DNA of 64,000 bases from contig OZ024733.1 in assembly GCA_964016875.1 (NCBI GenBank), positions 26,823,670 through 26,887,669 of the forward strand, written 5' to 3'. Source of the stretch: Fallopia convolvulus (lineage: Eukaryota; Streptophyta; Magnoliopsida; Caryophyllales; Polygonaceae). Both the position numbers and the translations under genes were made by a program. Below the pieces are notes generated by a model. The model was given only the letters and a program-made list of their open reading frames with translations. It did no database searches and had not been told where the DNA came from. Below are positions 19,044-29,892 of the stretch, one piece after another. The number at the start of each line of letters is the position of its first letter. The first letter of the stretch is position 1.

Positions 19044-19141
19044 TTTTTTTTTGATCCGGTAAGATTTAGTATAGCCCAAGTAGCACTTGGACTAGCCTAG
19101 AGCACCCTTGAACGGGTGAGAACTGATACAGTTCTAGAGAA
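19044..19141 (-). mobile_element. Short retroposed element with 15-bp target duplication
   Basis: A 98-bp insert flanked by ATAATTGCATGTCCA (19029-19043 and 19142-19156). On the - strand it ends in a run of nine A, so it is a SINE-like retroposon in reverse orientation. Its head is too short to show clear A and B boxes. Confidence 0.65.
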
Positions 19142-19769
19142 ATAATTGCATGTCCAATTTTTCTTATGTATCTGTATTTTTATTCGTATGTAGATCTTTT
19201 GAAATCATGCATACATTTACATTTATAATTTTTTATTCAAAAGTATTTGGAGTGATAGAATAATAAATGTGGGGGTAAAATTATGGGAAAAAGTCCACAA
19301 TCTACCAAAAAAGGAAGCATCGAAATTTAAGGAAATTATTGAAAATAAATAACTACCATATCTTCAAGAATTTCCATATCTTAAAATTAGAATATATCTC
19401 ACATTACGTCAAAAAATTCTTCGTCAGTGATAATATCCAAAAAAACGATGCTGAATATATTGTTTTGTTATCCCAAACAATTGGAGCAATTATGAACTAT
19501 GCAATGAAGATTATTCAACAATGTGTGAAAGATTATTCATACTAACTTGATAAATATTACTATTTATGAGAATAAATAAACCTCTGAACAAGAATAAACA
19601 TGAAACCTCATACACACACCTACAACCTATCAATTATTAGTTATTACCAATTATATGAATACCACGACCTAAGATTTTTTTTCACATTCTTCAATCTTTC
19701 TTTATCACCGTCTTGAATTATTCTCTATCTTCTTCCACGTCTTCAAACTCCTTTATCTTCAACCTGATA

Positions 19770-20035
19770 GAAAATAAATCATATATTTATGAATAACAAG
19801 ACAATAATAAATTAATAAAAAGGATTGCATATATGGATAAAAAGTCACAAATACTTGAATAACAAAACATGCATATATGAATAAAAAGACGCATACATGA
19901 ATAACAAAATACGCATATATAAAATAATTCACACGTATATGAATAACACAAAAAACATATATGAATAATAAAATACGCATATATGAATAATCATACACGC
20001 ATATTTAAATAACAAAAGACGCATATATAAAAGTC
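19770..20035. repeat. Degenerate short tandem repeats
   Basis: About ten irregular units related to CATATATGAATAACAAAATACG, 22-28 bp each. A+T-rich and non-coding. Confidence 0.6.
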
Positions 20036-21480
20036 AATTCAACATGTTCAAAAAAATCAATCAAAATATTCAAGGTTTACAATGCACTTGTTCAAATTAT
20101 TAGAGTATAATTTTATTATTGTTCAATTCAACCCATAATATCATAGTTATTCAAAACAATCATTAGATTATTTCACGTTTAACTGATTACTTTTTCAGCT
20201 CAATATCGAGTCACATTCAAGTTTTATCACTTACATGACAACTTTTATAAAAGCCATTTGAACATGTTCAAAACAATAGGTCAAAATATTCAAGGTTTAC
20301 CATGCGCTTGTTCAAAATTTAGAGCATTTGTTATTGTTCAGTTCAACTAGTTCGAATATTCATACGACATTGTTTGATTATTCTCAACCTAACTAACAAT
20401 ATCAGCAAAAAAAATCAGTAAACAAGCAATAATCAAATCTAAACAAAAACATAAAAAAACACTATGTGAATTGGAAATGAAAATCAGGAAACAAAAACAT
20501 CATCATACCGTCTCTAGGGTTGATGTCGATGGCGATCGACGACGGGGATTGCATGTGAAAATCAACGATGGATCCACCGTCTCCAGCGTTCGAGAGGAAG
20601 GAACCTCACTTTTGTCGACGACGACAATTATGCACCCGAGGTGGCCGGTCATAGCAACCATGGGAGGCTATTAAAAAAATCGAGTAAGAGAGATCTGACG
20701 GGTTGAATATGGAGCGTTTTAAAATTTGGAATGAAAAAAAGATATGGAAAGAAGGTTTGATATGGGGGAGATATTTTAGGTTTTAGATATAATCTTGTAT
20801 ATTCACCCCCATAATAGGCATTTTGCCCCTATTTGCATTAAATCTTAGCCCTTTATTATATTAGATCCAATGATTGCTGGCTTTCCCCTATTTCACCCTA
20901 AAAGAGAGTTTCTCTAGAGCGTAATTCTAATATAATTGTATATTTTGAGCTTTTTTAATGTATTTTTTGGGTTGTTTAATTGTTTTTTTGAACCAATTTT
21001 ATATATTTGACTACCCATAAACTAAATTATTTATTTTCAAATCATAGGTCGTAGGCTCAAACAGATCACAATGAACCCAAAAACAGAAAACAATATACTT
21101 TTTACACACCCTTGGTGGGGTTGGGGATATATTTGTAATTTTTATTAGAGAAAAGGGTATATATGTAATTTTTATTAGAGAAAGGGGTATATGTGTAGTT
21201 GTATATGGAGAGAGAAAAAAGTATAAGGAATAAGAAAAGTAAAAGGGCTCATAGGGTGCATGAATGTAAAAATAAATTGTATTGAAGTGCGCAGATGATG
21301 TGGTAGAGAAAAAATGACAAAAAATTAGGGGTGCATGACATTATTGGTATTCATTATTGTGGATGCTCTAAGAAAATTTGGTCCGATCATTATAAGTTGG
21401 ATAAATTAATCTACTCGTGAAAATCAGTTTCTGACGTATGCATTTAAAAATTTGTTTCACACATAAGCACTTGTTAAATA

Positions 21481-21596
21481 CTCCATCCGTTTATAAAACT
21501 TGTCTTTTTAGTCTTATAGTTTTATTTCATAAAATTGTTCCTTTTAAATATATTGTACATCTTATTATAATATTACCTCTTATATTAATTAATATA
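21481..21596. mobile_element. Stowaway MITE, left half (split by copia)
   Basis: Begins CTCCATCCGTTTATAAAA after a TA dinucleotide. The other half is 29731-29890, ending GAAATGGAGGGAG before TA. The copia element inserted between them. A duplicate of this left half lies at 29237-29352. Confidence 0.8.
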
Positions 21597-21974
21597 TGTT
21601 ATGAAAAGATTTATGAAAGCAAGATCACTTTAACTTTTGGGAAAACACTTAAACAAACTTTATGAGGACTTTTATATCATTAGAAGAGAGGGAGGGAGAG
21701 TAAGAACTTTAGAGAGTGTATTTCTTACTCTACTTTGGTGCAAGTTTTACAATGGATGATGGCCATATTTATAGGCCAAGAGTGGGGTAAAAATTTGGTA
21801 AATCTCCATGATTTATGCATGGAAATAAGGAGGTGAAGAAGGTGAATAATTCACCTTGTACAAATTTTCCTCCATTATACACTTGTTCATACATAATATG
21901 TGTAATACATGTGTGTGTAAATAGATAGCTTGTAGTATGATAATTTGGACTTCATAAATTTGGACTTCATAACA
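21597..21974 (-). mobile_element. Copia LTR, 3' LTR in element orientation
   Basis: 378 bp with perfect 9-bp inverted termini TGTTATGAA / TTCATAACA. The 5 bp before it are ATATA (21592-21596), matching ATATA after the most distal LTR (29731-29735). On the - strand it follows a polypurine tract AAGGGGGAG (21975-21983). Confidence 0.93.
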
Positions 21975-22220
21975 CTCCCCCTTGAATATTCACCTTCTTT
22001 TCATGGAGTAGGATATGGGTAGACGGTGCCTCATTAAAAACCTTGTCAGGAAAAACCGAGTGGGATAAAAACCTGAACGAAGGGAAAAAGAGTGCAACCA
22101 TTGATCCCATTGTACGCCTTGATGCTGCCTCATTAAAAACCTTGTCAAGCAAAACCCAGTGGGATAAAAAACTTGATCGAAGGGAAAGAGAGTGCAGCGC
22201 GTATGATACTCCCCCTGACT
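21975..22220 (-). other. Copia 3' untranslated region with polypurine tract
   Basis: Lies between the pol stop and the 3' LTR on the - strand. The tract AAGGGGGAG touches the LTR and would prime plus-strand DNA synthesis. A direct repeat built on CTCATTAAAAACCTTGTC (near 22031 and 22131) is visible. Confidence 0.75.
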
Positions 22221-23834
22221 TCAACATATGTCTCGAAGTCTGCACATTCCAATTCTGGATACCAGTTCTCCAAATTTCTTGGGGATTAAAGACTTTGTGA
22301 ACAAGTCAGCCAAATTGTCATTTGATCGAATTTGTTGGATGTCCACTTCACCAGCTTCTTCCAATTCACGAGTGGAGAAGAATTTTGGAGATATGTGCTT
22401 TGTTCGGTCTCCTTTGATGTAGCCCTTCTTCATCTGAGCAACGTATGCTGAGTTATCCTCATATAATATTGTTGGATCATCAGTCATTGGTTTCATTCCA
22501 CTTTCTTTCTGGATGAATTGAATCATTGCTCGAAGGGACACACATTCTCTTCCTGCCTCATATAGTGCAATCAATTCTGCTTGATTTGATGATGTGGCAG
22601 TCACAGTCTGCTTCGTTGATCTCCAAGAGATGGCAGTGCCTCCGTATGTGAACACATAGCCATTTTGAGATTTGGCTTTGTGTGGGTCAGACAAGTACCC
22701 TGCATCTGCATATCCAATTAAGGTCGCATCCCTTTGGTTATGATAATACAACCCAAGATCATGTGTGCCTCGGAGATAGCGGAATACATGTTTGATCCCG
22801 TTCCAATGCCTCCTTGTGGGTGCAGTGCTATACCTGGACAACAAATTTACTGCAAAAGCAATATCTGGTCTTGTATTGTTAGTTAAGTACATTAAAGTAC
22901 CAATTGCACTTAAATATGGTACCTCAGGACCAAGAACCTCTTCGTCCTCTTCTCGGGGACGAAATTGATCCTTTTCTACATTGAGGGATCGAACTTCCAT
23001 TGGAGAGCTCAAAGGGTGTGCTTTGTCCATGTAAAATCTCTTAAGAACTTTCTCGGTGTAATTAGACTGATGGATAAAGATTCCATCCCTTAAGTGCTCA
23101 ATTTGTAAGCCAAGACAAAGCTTTGTTTGTCCGAGATCTTTCATCTCGAATTCTTTCATCAAATATTTCGCAGTATCTTGAAGCTCATTTGGAGTTCCGA
23201 CGATGTTTAAATCGTCAACATAAACTGCGATAATAGCGAATCCCTTTTCGGATCGCTTGATGAAAACACATGGACAAACGGTGTCGTTCTTGTATCCCTC
23301 TTTCATGAGGTATTCACTAAGGCGATTGTACCACATTCGTCCAGATTGTTTTAGCCCATACAATGACCTCCTCAATTTTATGGAAAACATTTCTCGAGGT
23401 CCACAATTATTGGCCTCAGGCAGCTTGAGTCCTTCGGGGACTCTCATGTAGATGTCTGTATCAAGTGATCCATATAAATATGTTGTAACGACATCCATGA
23501 GGCGCATTTGTAACCTTTCAAAGACAGTCAATCCAATTAGGAATCTCAACGTAGTTGCATCAACTACTGGAGAGTATATTTCTTCATAATCAATTCCATG
23601 GATCTGAGAAAAACCTTGTGCTACAAGCCTTGCTTTATATCTTACAATTTCGTTTTTCTCATTTCTTTTACGTACAAAGACCCATTTATAGCCGACTGGT
23701 TTCACACCATTGGGTGTACGAACTACTGGTCCAAAGACCTCTCGCTTTTCAAGCGATTTTAGTTCTGCCTGAATAGCCTCTTTCCATTTTGGCCAATCAT
23801 TTCTTCGTCGACATTCATCGACCGATTTTGGCTA
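22221..23834 (-). pseudogene. Copia reverse transcriptase and RNase H
   Basis: The open frame below the TAG at 23832-23834 holds a Ty1/copia reverse transcriptase and RNase H. Landmarks, counted from the Met at 23705: VGYKWVF near residue 4, LMDVVTTYLYGSL with a catalytic Asp near 71, SLYGLKQ near 114, the catalytic YVDD at 162-165, and GYADAGY..D in the RNase H, ending with the LADLFTKSL block. Catalytic residues are present. The domain is intact but separated from the upstream polyprotein by one in-frame TAG. It would convert genomic RNA into cDNA in virus-like particles. It is in the same frame as the integrase upstream, so a single read-through protein was ancestral. Confidence 0.93.
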
Positions 23835-25793
23835 AAAATCATCATCTTCAATTACAATATTACTAGCCACTGAGTAGGCAAATATATCATCGACAATTAC
23901 ATCTTTTCGGTTCCATTGTGTGCATGTGGACACATAGTTTATGGAAATCTCAAAATTGTCGATATCATTATTCTTGTCTAGAATATCATCCTCTGTTGAG
24001 GTATTCTCATTTTCAATATCTTTGCCTTTACCATCATTCTCATGATCCATTGTGGCTTCTCCTGCTATACCCTTTTGGCTTCTTGCCTTTCTCGGTTTCA
24101 AATCTTTTGAGCCTAATGGTCTACCACGCTTTCGGCGTGTTGTAGACTCGCTTGCGATGGATGCATCTGGCAATCCATTGGGTATTTCAATTCTTGCTGG
24201 AGCATTTGCTGCAGGTATATGTGATTTAGTTACCTTCTGTGTATCAGTAAATGCATCTGGTAACTGATTTGCTACATTTTGCAAATGAATGATCCGTTGT
24301 ACTTCTTGTTCACACATTTTTGTTCTTGGATCAAGATGGGATAATGCGGTTGCATTCCATGTGATTTCTTTCACATGTGGGTCCCCATTTTTCTTTTCTC
24401 CCCCTAAGGCTGGGAATGTATTTTCATCAAAATGGCAATCAACAAATCTTGTTGTAAATAAATCACCAGTTGTTGGTTCAAGATATTTGATTATCGAGGG
24501 AGACTCAAAACCAGCATAAATTCCCAATCTCCTTTGTGGTCCCATCTTTGTGCGTTGAGGTGGAGCAATAGGAACATAAACTGCACATCCAAATATTTTT
24601 AGATGTGATATATTTGGCTCCTTATCAGACACAAGTTGCAAAGGGGAATGTTCATGGTTTGCACTTGGCCTTAATCGAATTAAGGTTGCTGCATGTAATA
24701 TTGCATGTCCCCATGCCGATAGTGGTAATTTTGATTTCATCAATAATGGTCTGGCAATTAATTGCAATCACTTTATCAATGATTCAGCGAGACCATTTTG
24801 TGTGTGAACATGAGCCACTGGATGCTCTATATCAAGCCCAATTGACATACAATAGTCATTGAATGTTTGAGATGTAAATTCTCCTGCATTATCGAGCCGG
24901 ATTTTCTTTATTGTATAATCCGGAAATTGGGCCCTCAATCAAATTATTTGGGCAAGGAGTTTAGCAAATGCAACATTTCTTGTTGATAGTAGGCTTACAT
25001 GGGACCAACGTGTAGATGCATCAATTAGCACCATAAAGTATCGGAATGGTCCACATGGTGGAGCAATTGGCCCACATATATCTCCTTGGATTCTTTCTAA
25101 GAATGTAGGATTCTCACTTGCAATCTTGTTTTTAGAAGGCCTGAAAATTAGTTTTCCAAGTGAGCAAGCAGTGCAATTAAAATCACTGGACGGAAGAACC
25201 TTAATGTTCTTTAATGTATGTCCAAGTGAGCTTTTTATGATTTTATGCATCATTACTGCTCCCGGATAACCCAATCGGTCATGCCATAATGTGAATGCAG
25301 CTTGGTCATATGACCTTTTGTTAAACACTGCATTGACCTCAAACGGATAAATGTATGTATGATATAATCCGGAGGTTTGCGTTGGCATCCTTTCAAGAAT
25401 CTGTTTATGGCCAGATTCATGTTTTATGATGCACAAGTATTCTTTCCCATTTTCATTCATGGTTTCCATATGAAACCCATTTAGACGCACATCTTTAAAG
25501 CTTAGTAAATTTCTTCGAGATTTACTCGAATATAGTGCGTCATTTATTACTAGCTTCGTTCCCTTTGGGAGTAGAATGACAGCTCTTCCAGAGCCTTCGA
25601 TGAGTTTTGACACACCGGATATTGTAGTGACATTGCCTTTAAAGGCTCTTAATTGGGTAAAGTATTCTTTACTCCTCAAGATGGTGTGTGTTGTTGCACT
25701 GTCCAAAAGACATTGCTCCTTCCCATCGGGTTTCACTTTATGTGAGTCCATGTTTTCTTTGACCAGTGACCAGTCACGCCACATCTGTAGCAT
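23832..25793 (-). pseudogene. Copia protease and integrase region
   Basis: One frame runs from 25793 to 23832, broken by TGA at 24939-24941 and 24768-24770 and ending at TAG 23832-23834. In order it has an aspartic protease motif (LLDSATTHTIL), a GAG-pre-integrase zinc-binding region (LWHDRLGYPG ... CTACSLGK), an integrase core beginning GDICGPI (first catalytic Asp) and continuing RLDNAGEF (second Asp), and the FGCAVYVP block. A long acidic linker follows, with a basic RRKRGRPLGSKDLK AT-hook-like patch. Both TGA codons sit where Arg is expected, consistent with CGA to TGA. The domains act in polyprotein cleavage and cDNA insertion; here they are not expressible as one protein. Confidence 0.88.
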
Positions 25794-26647
25794 GTTGATT
25801 TGGATTTCTGGGAGGATCCTGATGGACCCGTCTGGACCTTTTGCTTCACATCCCCCTTGTAGCCATGGTTCTCACGGTGATTATCGTGGCTTTTGTTGTA
25901 GACTCGGCCACGCCCATGGCCACCACGACCACCACGGCTCCCATAGTGACCACGACCTCGTCCACGCCCATTGTTACGGCGTGATTGCTGCCCACGTTCA
26001 TTGTCGTTCCTATCATGGAACGCTTTGTTCATAGCATTTGCTTCTGGGGCAGCTATTGAGCCAGTAGGCCTTAGGTTGTGGTTTTTCATTAGGAGCTCAT
26101 TATTCTTTTCAGCAACCAACAATACTTTCAACAAGTCAGAATATCTTTTGAAATTTCTTTCTCTATATTGTTGTTGCAATAATATGTTTGAAGCATGCAT
26201 AGTGGAGAAAGTTTTCTCCAACATCTCTTCTTGAATGATCGTTTTACCACATAGTCTCAATTGAGAAGTGATCCTACGGATAGCACTGTTGTACTCAGTG
26301 ATGGACTTAAAGTCCTGGAACCTTATAGTGTTCCACTCATGTGTTGCTTGTGGGAGCAAAACTTCATTTTGGTGAGCATAGAGCTCATTCAGGCTCTACC
26401 ACAATTCTCTAGGATCCTCCACAAATAAGTACTCAGTTTTGAGACTCTCATGAATGTGGTGACGGAGGAACACAATGGCTTTCGCCTTTTCCTGTGGGGT
26501 GGCACTATTGTTTGCCACAATTGTTTCCTCAAGGCCATTTGCCTTGAGGTGATCCACGGCATCTACCCTCCATTCGAGGTATTTCTGGCCCGATAGGTCA
26601 AGGATATCAAACTCCCTTTTAGCGATGCTTGCCATTAGTTGCAACAT
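25733..26647 (-). pseudogene. Copia gag
   Basis: Starts at the ATG at 26647 or 26635 (MASIAKREFDIL...), with the UBN2/retrotran_gag-type fold pattern LSGQKYLEWRVD and HIHESLK. An in-frame TAG at 26396-26398 interrupts it after FVEDPRELW. The rest runs to 25733 and has an RGRGRGHYGSRGGRGG RNA-binding stretch and a CCHC-type zinc knuckle CYRCGVTGHW whose last Cys is not in this frame. A frameshift within the knuckle moves the reading into the protease frame (25793). Gag forms the particle and packages RNA. In this copy it is dead by one stop and one frameshift. Confidence 0.87.
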
Positions 26648-27545
26648 ATAAAGATATGCAAATTAAAGGTTAACATAATCAATAATATAATGCATGAGTC
26701 GTGTATGGGACGATTGAAGGACATGTCATATCAATCAATAAATATATGCATGTAGATGATATATTCAGAATGCATAAAGAAAGATTGCGTGAGTCAGAGA
26801 AGTAATTAATATAGATATAGGCGTAGACAATATCGTAAGACAAAAGAAAGATATCATATGAAATGAAAGAAAATTATATAGCGGGAAATTTAAAGTCTTT
26901 AAAGTCCTTAAAGTCATTAGAGTCCGAAGTCCTTAAAATCCTTACAGTCCGAGGTCCTTTAAGTCCAAAGTCTGAAGTCCTTAAAGTCCGATTCCCTTCA
27001 TCCCCCTTTTTTCACCCTTTTTACTTCCGACCTTATATCCTTCCTCCACTTCCATATTCGACCACCTTTACCAATTTTTCTTTCGGCATTCTCCATGGCC
27101 GACGACGAGATTATGCGTCGTCTTAGGGCCGGTAATAGGAGATTTATTATTGAGCTTTTCATTTGCCTTGTTCTTATTGTGATTACCAACATCATGCTCT
27201 TAATCATTTTGGTTAAAACTTATTTCCAATCCAAGTGGTGAAAGTGAAGAGTTCGGAGGTGAAATCGGTTTATACTTCAAAAGAGGTAAGCAAATCTAAT
27301 GTTTTGTTTGTATCTTGTTCATATCCAAAAGCATGATTTATTTTTGGTAAGAAATCGTTTCAAATCTAGGAAGAAAAACGAGTTTCTGATGTAGAAGATC
27401 CCAAATCGGGCAACTACAGAGCATACTCCTCAAAACGGTTTTAAGAAATAAACTTCTTGCATGATTAAGGTTAGGAAGAGATAGAATTTTGTACCTTGGT
27501 GATTAGTGAAGCTCAATTGGTAATTAGAGACTCGTGCTGATAACG
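26648..27545 (-). other. Copia 5' leader
   Basis: Untranslated leader between the 5' LTR and gag in element orientation. Immediately inside the LTR the - strand reads CGTTATCAGCACGAGTCTC, the expected place of the primer-binding site; it is not the usual initiator-tRNA TGGTATCAGAGC. A block of short direct repeats around GTCCTTAAAGTCC lies at about 26890-26995. Confidence 0.65.
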
Positions 27546-27904
27546 TGTTATGAAAAGATTTATGAAAGCAAGATCACTTTATCTTTTGGGAAAACACTTA
27601 AACAAACTTTATGAGGACTTTTATATCATTAGAAGAGAGGGAGGGAGAGTAAGAACTTTAGAGAGTGTATTTCTTACTCTACTTTGGTGCAAGTTTTACA
27701 ATGGATGATGGCCATATTTATAGGCCAAGAGTGGGGTAAAAATTTGGTAAATCTTCATGATTTATGCATGGAAATAAGGAGGTGAAGAAGGTGAATAATT
27801 CACCTTGTACAAATTTTCCTCCATTATACACTTGTTCATACATAATATGTGTAATACATGTGTGTGTAAATAGATAGCTTGTAGTATGATAATTTGGACT
27901 TCAT
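27546..27904 (-). mobile_element. Copia LTR, 5' LTR in element orientation, truncated
   Basis: Matches LTR 21597-21955 with a few substitutions (for example CTTTATCTTTT for CTTTAACTTTT) and then breaks off 19 bp short of the LTR end. A 39-bp filler and the duplicated block follow. In a normal copia insertion a TSD should follow this LTR, but none does. Confidence 0.92.
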
Positions 27905-27943
27905 TCAAGTTTTATCACTTACAAGTTTTATCACTTACATGAC
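27905..27943. repeat. Templated filler at rearrangement junction
   Basis: 39 bp composed of two overlapping copies of nearby sequence: TCAAGTTTTATCACTTAC and AAGTTTTATCACTTACATGA, both found at 20214-20238 and again just downstream in the duplicated block. It joins a broken LTR to the block copy. Confidence 0.85.
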
Positions 27944-29730
27944 TACTTTTTCAGCTCAATATCGAGTCACATTCAAGTTTTATCACTTACATGACAACTT
28001 TTATAAAAGCCATTTGAACATGTTCAAAACAATAGGTCAAAATATTCAAGGTTTACCATGCGCTTGTTCAAAATTTAGAGCATTTGTTATTGTTCAGTTC
28101 AACTAGTTCGAATATTCATACGACATTGTTTGATTATTCTCAACCTAACTAACAATATCAGCAAAAAAAATCAGTAAACAAGCAATAATCAAATCTAAAC
28201 AAAAACATAAAAAAACACTATGTGAATTGGAAATGAAAATCAGGAAACAAAAACATCATCATACCGTCTCTAGGGTTGATGTCGATGGCGATCGACGACG
28301 GGGATTGCATGTGAAAATCAACGATGGATCCACCGTCTCCAGCGTTCGAGAGGAAGGAACCTCACTTTTGTCGACGACGACAATTATGCACCCGAGGTGG
28401 CCGGTCATAGCAACCATGGGAGGCTATTAAAAAAATCGAGTAAGAGAGATCTGACGGGTTGAATATGGAGCGTTTTAAAATTTGGAATGAAAAAAAGATA
28501 TGGAAAGAAGGTTTGATATGGGGGAGATATTTTAGGTTTTAGATATAATCTTGTATATTCACCCCCATAATAGGCATTTTGCCCCTATTTGCATTAAATC
28601 TTAGCCCTTTATTATATTAGATCCAATGATTGCTGGCTTTCCCCTATTTCACCCTAAAAGAGAGTTTCTCTAGAGCGTAATTCTAATATAATTGTATATT
28701 TTGAGCTTTTTTAATGTATTTTTTGGGTTGTTTAATTGTTTTTTTGAACCAATTTTATATATTTGACTACCCATAAACTAAATTATTTATTTTCAAATCA
28801 TAGGTCGTAGGCTCAAACAGATCACAATGAACCCAAAAACAGAAAACAATATACTTTTTACACACCCTTGGTGGGGTTGGGGATATATTTGTAATTTTTA
28901 TTAGAGAAAAGGGTATATATGTAATTTTTATTAGAGAAAGGGGTATATGTGTAGTTGTATATGGAGAGAGAAAAAAGTATAAGGAATAAGAAAAGTAAAA
29001 GGGCTCATAGGGTGCATGAATGTAAAAATAAATTGTATTGAAGTGCGCAGATGATGTGGTAGAGAAAAAATGACAAAAAATTAGGGGTGCATGACATTAT
29101 TGGTATTCATTATTGTGGATGCTCTAAGAAAATTTGGTCCGATCATTATAAGTTGGATAAATTAATCTACTCGTGAAAATCAGTTTCTGACGTATGCATT
29201 TAAAAATTTGTTTCACACATAAGCACTTGTTAAATACTCCATCCGTTTATAAAACTTGTCTTTTTAGTCTTATAGTTTTATTTCATAAAATTGTTCCTTT
29301 TAAATATATTGTACATCTTATTATAATATTACCTCTTATATTAATTAATATATGTTATGAAAAGATTTATGAAAGCAAGATCACTTTAACTTTTGGGAAA
29401 ACACTTAAACAAACTTTATGAGGACTTTTATATCATTAGAAGAGAGGGAGGGAGAGTAAGAACTTTAGAGAGTGTATTTCTTACTCTACTTTGGTGCAAG
29501 TTTTACAATGGATGATGGCCATATTTATAGGCCAAGAGTGGGGTAAAAATTTGGTAAATCTCCATGATTTATGCATGGAAATAAGGAGGTGAAGAAGGTG
29601 AATAATTCACCTTGTACAAATTTTCCTCCATTATACACTTGTTCATACATAATATGTGTAATACATGTGTGTGTAAATAGATAGCTTGTAGTATGATAAT
29701 TTGGACTTCATAAATTTGGACTTCATAACA
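27944..29730. repeat. Segmental duplication, right copy
   Basis: Copy of 20188-21974, with the same 67-codon (28227-28430) and 75-codon (29194-29421) chance frames and the same LTR. The near identity implies a recent event. Confidence 0.92.
29353..29730 (-). mobile_element. Third copia LTR, with target-site flanks on both sides
   Basis: 378 bp, matching the LTR at 21597 throughout. ATATA precedes (29348-29352) and follows (29731-29735) it, so in isolation it looks like a solo LTR. The right ATATA continues into the other half of the Stowaway MITE, so this is the distal edge of the original insertion. Confidence 0.9.
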
Positions 29731-29890
29731 ATATACTCTTTTTTCCTATATATAGGCCAATTAAATTTTTAGATATTTTATGCTCCAATTTTTTATGCAT
29801 GTGAATTAAGGGTATTTTGGTACAAAAGAAAAAAATTCTTAATATGTATGATAAAGTCTAAAAAGATAAGCTTTTATGAAATGGAGGGAG
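29731..29890. mobile_element. Stowaway MITE, right half
   Basis: Ends GAAATGGAGGGAG followed by TA (29891-29892), complementary to the left end CTCCATCCGTTT at 21481. It resumes directly after the copia target duplication. Confidence 0.8.
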
Positions 29891-29892
29891 TA

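Larger units (their letters stand above)
18266..21368. mobile_element. Large Harbinger-like non-autonomous element
   Basis: The ends GAGCATCCACATCA and (reverse complement) GAGCATCCACAATA are inverted and flanked by TAA (18263-18265 and 21369-21371). The 3.1-kb interior is A+T-rich with no transposase that I can see. It holds a tandem duplication (18893-18975), a SINE-like insertion (19044-19141), degenerate short repeats (19770-20035) and a small G+C-richer patch with a 67-codon open frame (20471-20674). The short terminal repeat makes the outer boundary moderately uncertain. Confidence 0.5.
20188..21974. repeat. Segmental duplication, left copy
   Basis: 1,787 bp matching 27944-29730 at a constant offset of 7,756 with no indel noticed. 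It includes the right part of the Harbinger-like element, the left half of a Stowaway MITE and the entire left copia LTR. Confidence 0.92.

Noticed and set aside
19770..20035. CRISPR-like array
   Set aside because: Units are irregular, A+T-rich and without constant repeats or unique spacers, and the genome is a plant's.
20471..20674. Small protein gene present in two identical copies (also 28227-28430)
   Set aside because: The identity is explained by the 1,787-bp segmental duplication, and there is no homology or promoter evidence.
25733..26034. Frame of 152 codons on the + strand, His/Gly-rich
   Set aside because: It is the antisense shadow of the RG-rich tail of copia gag.
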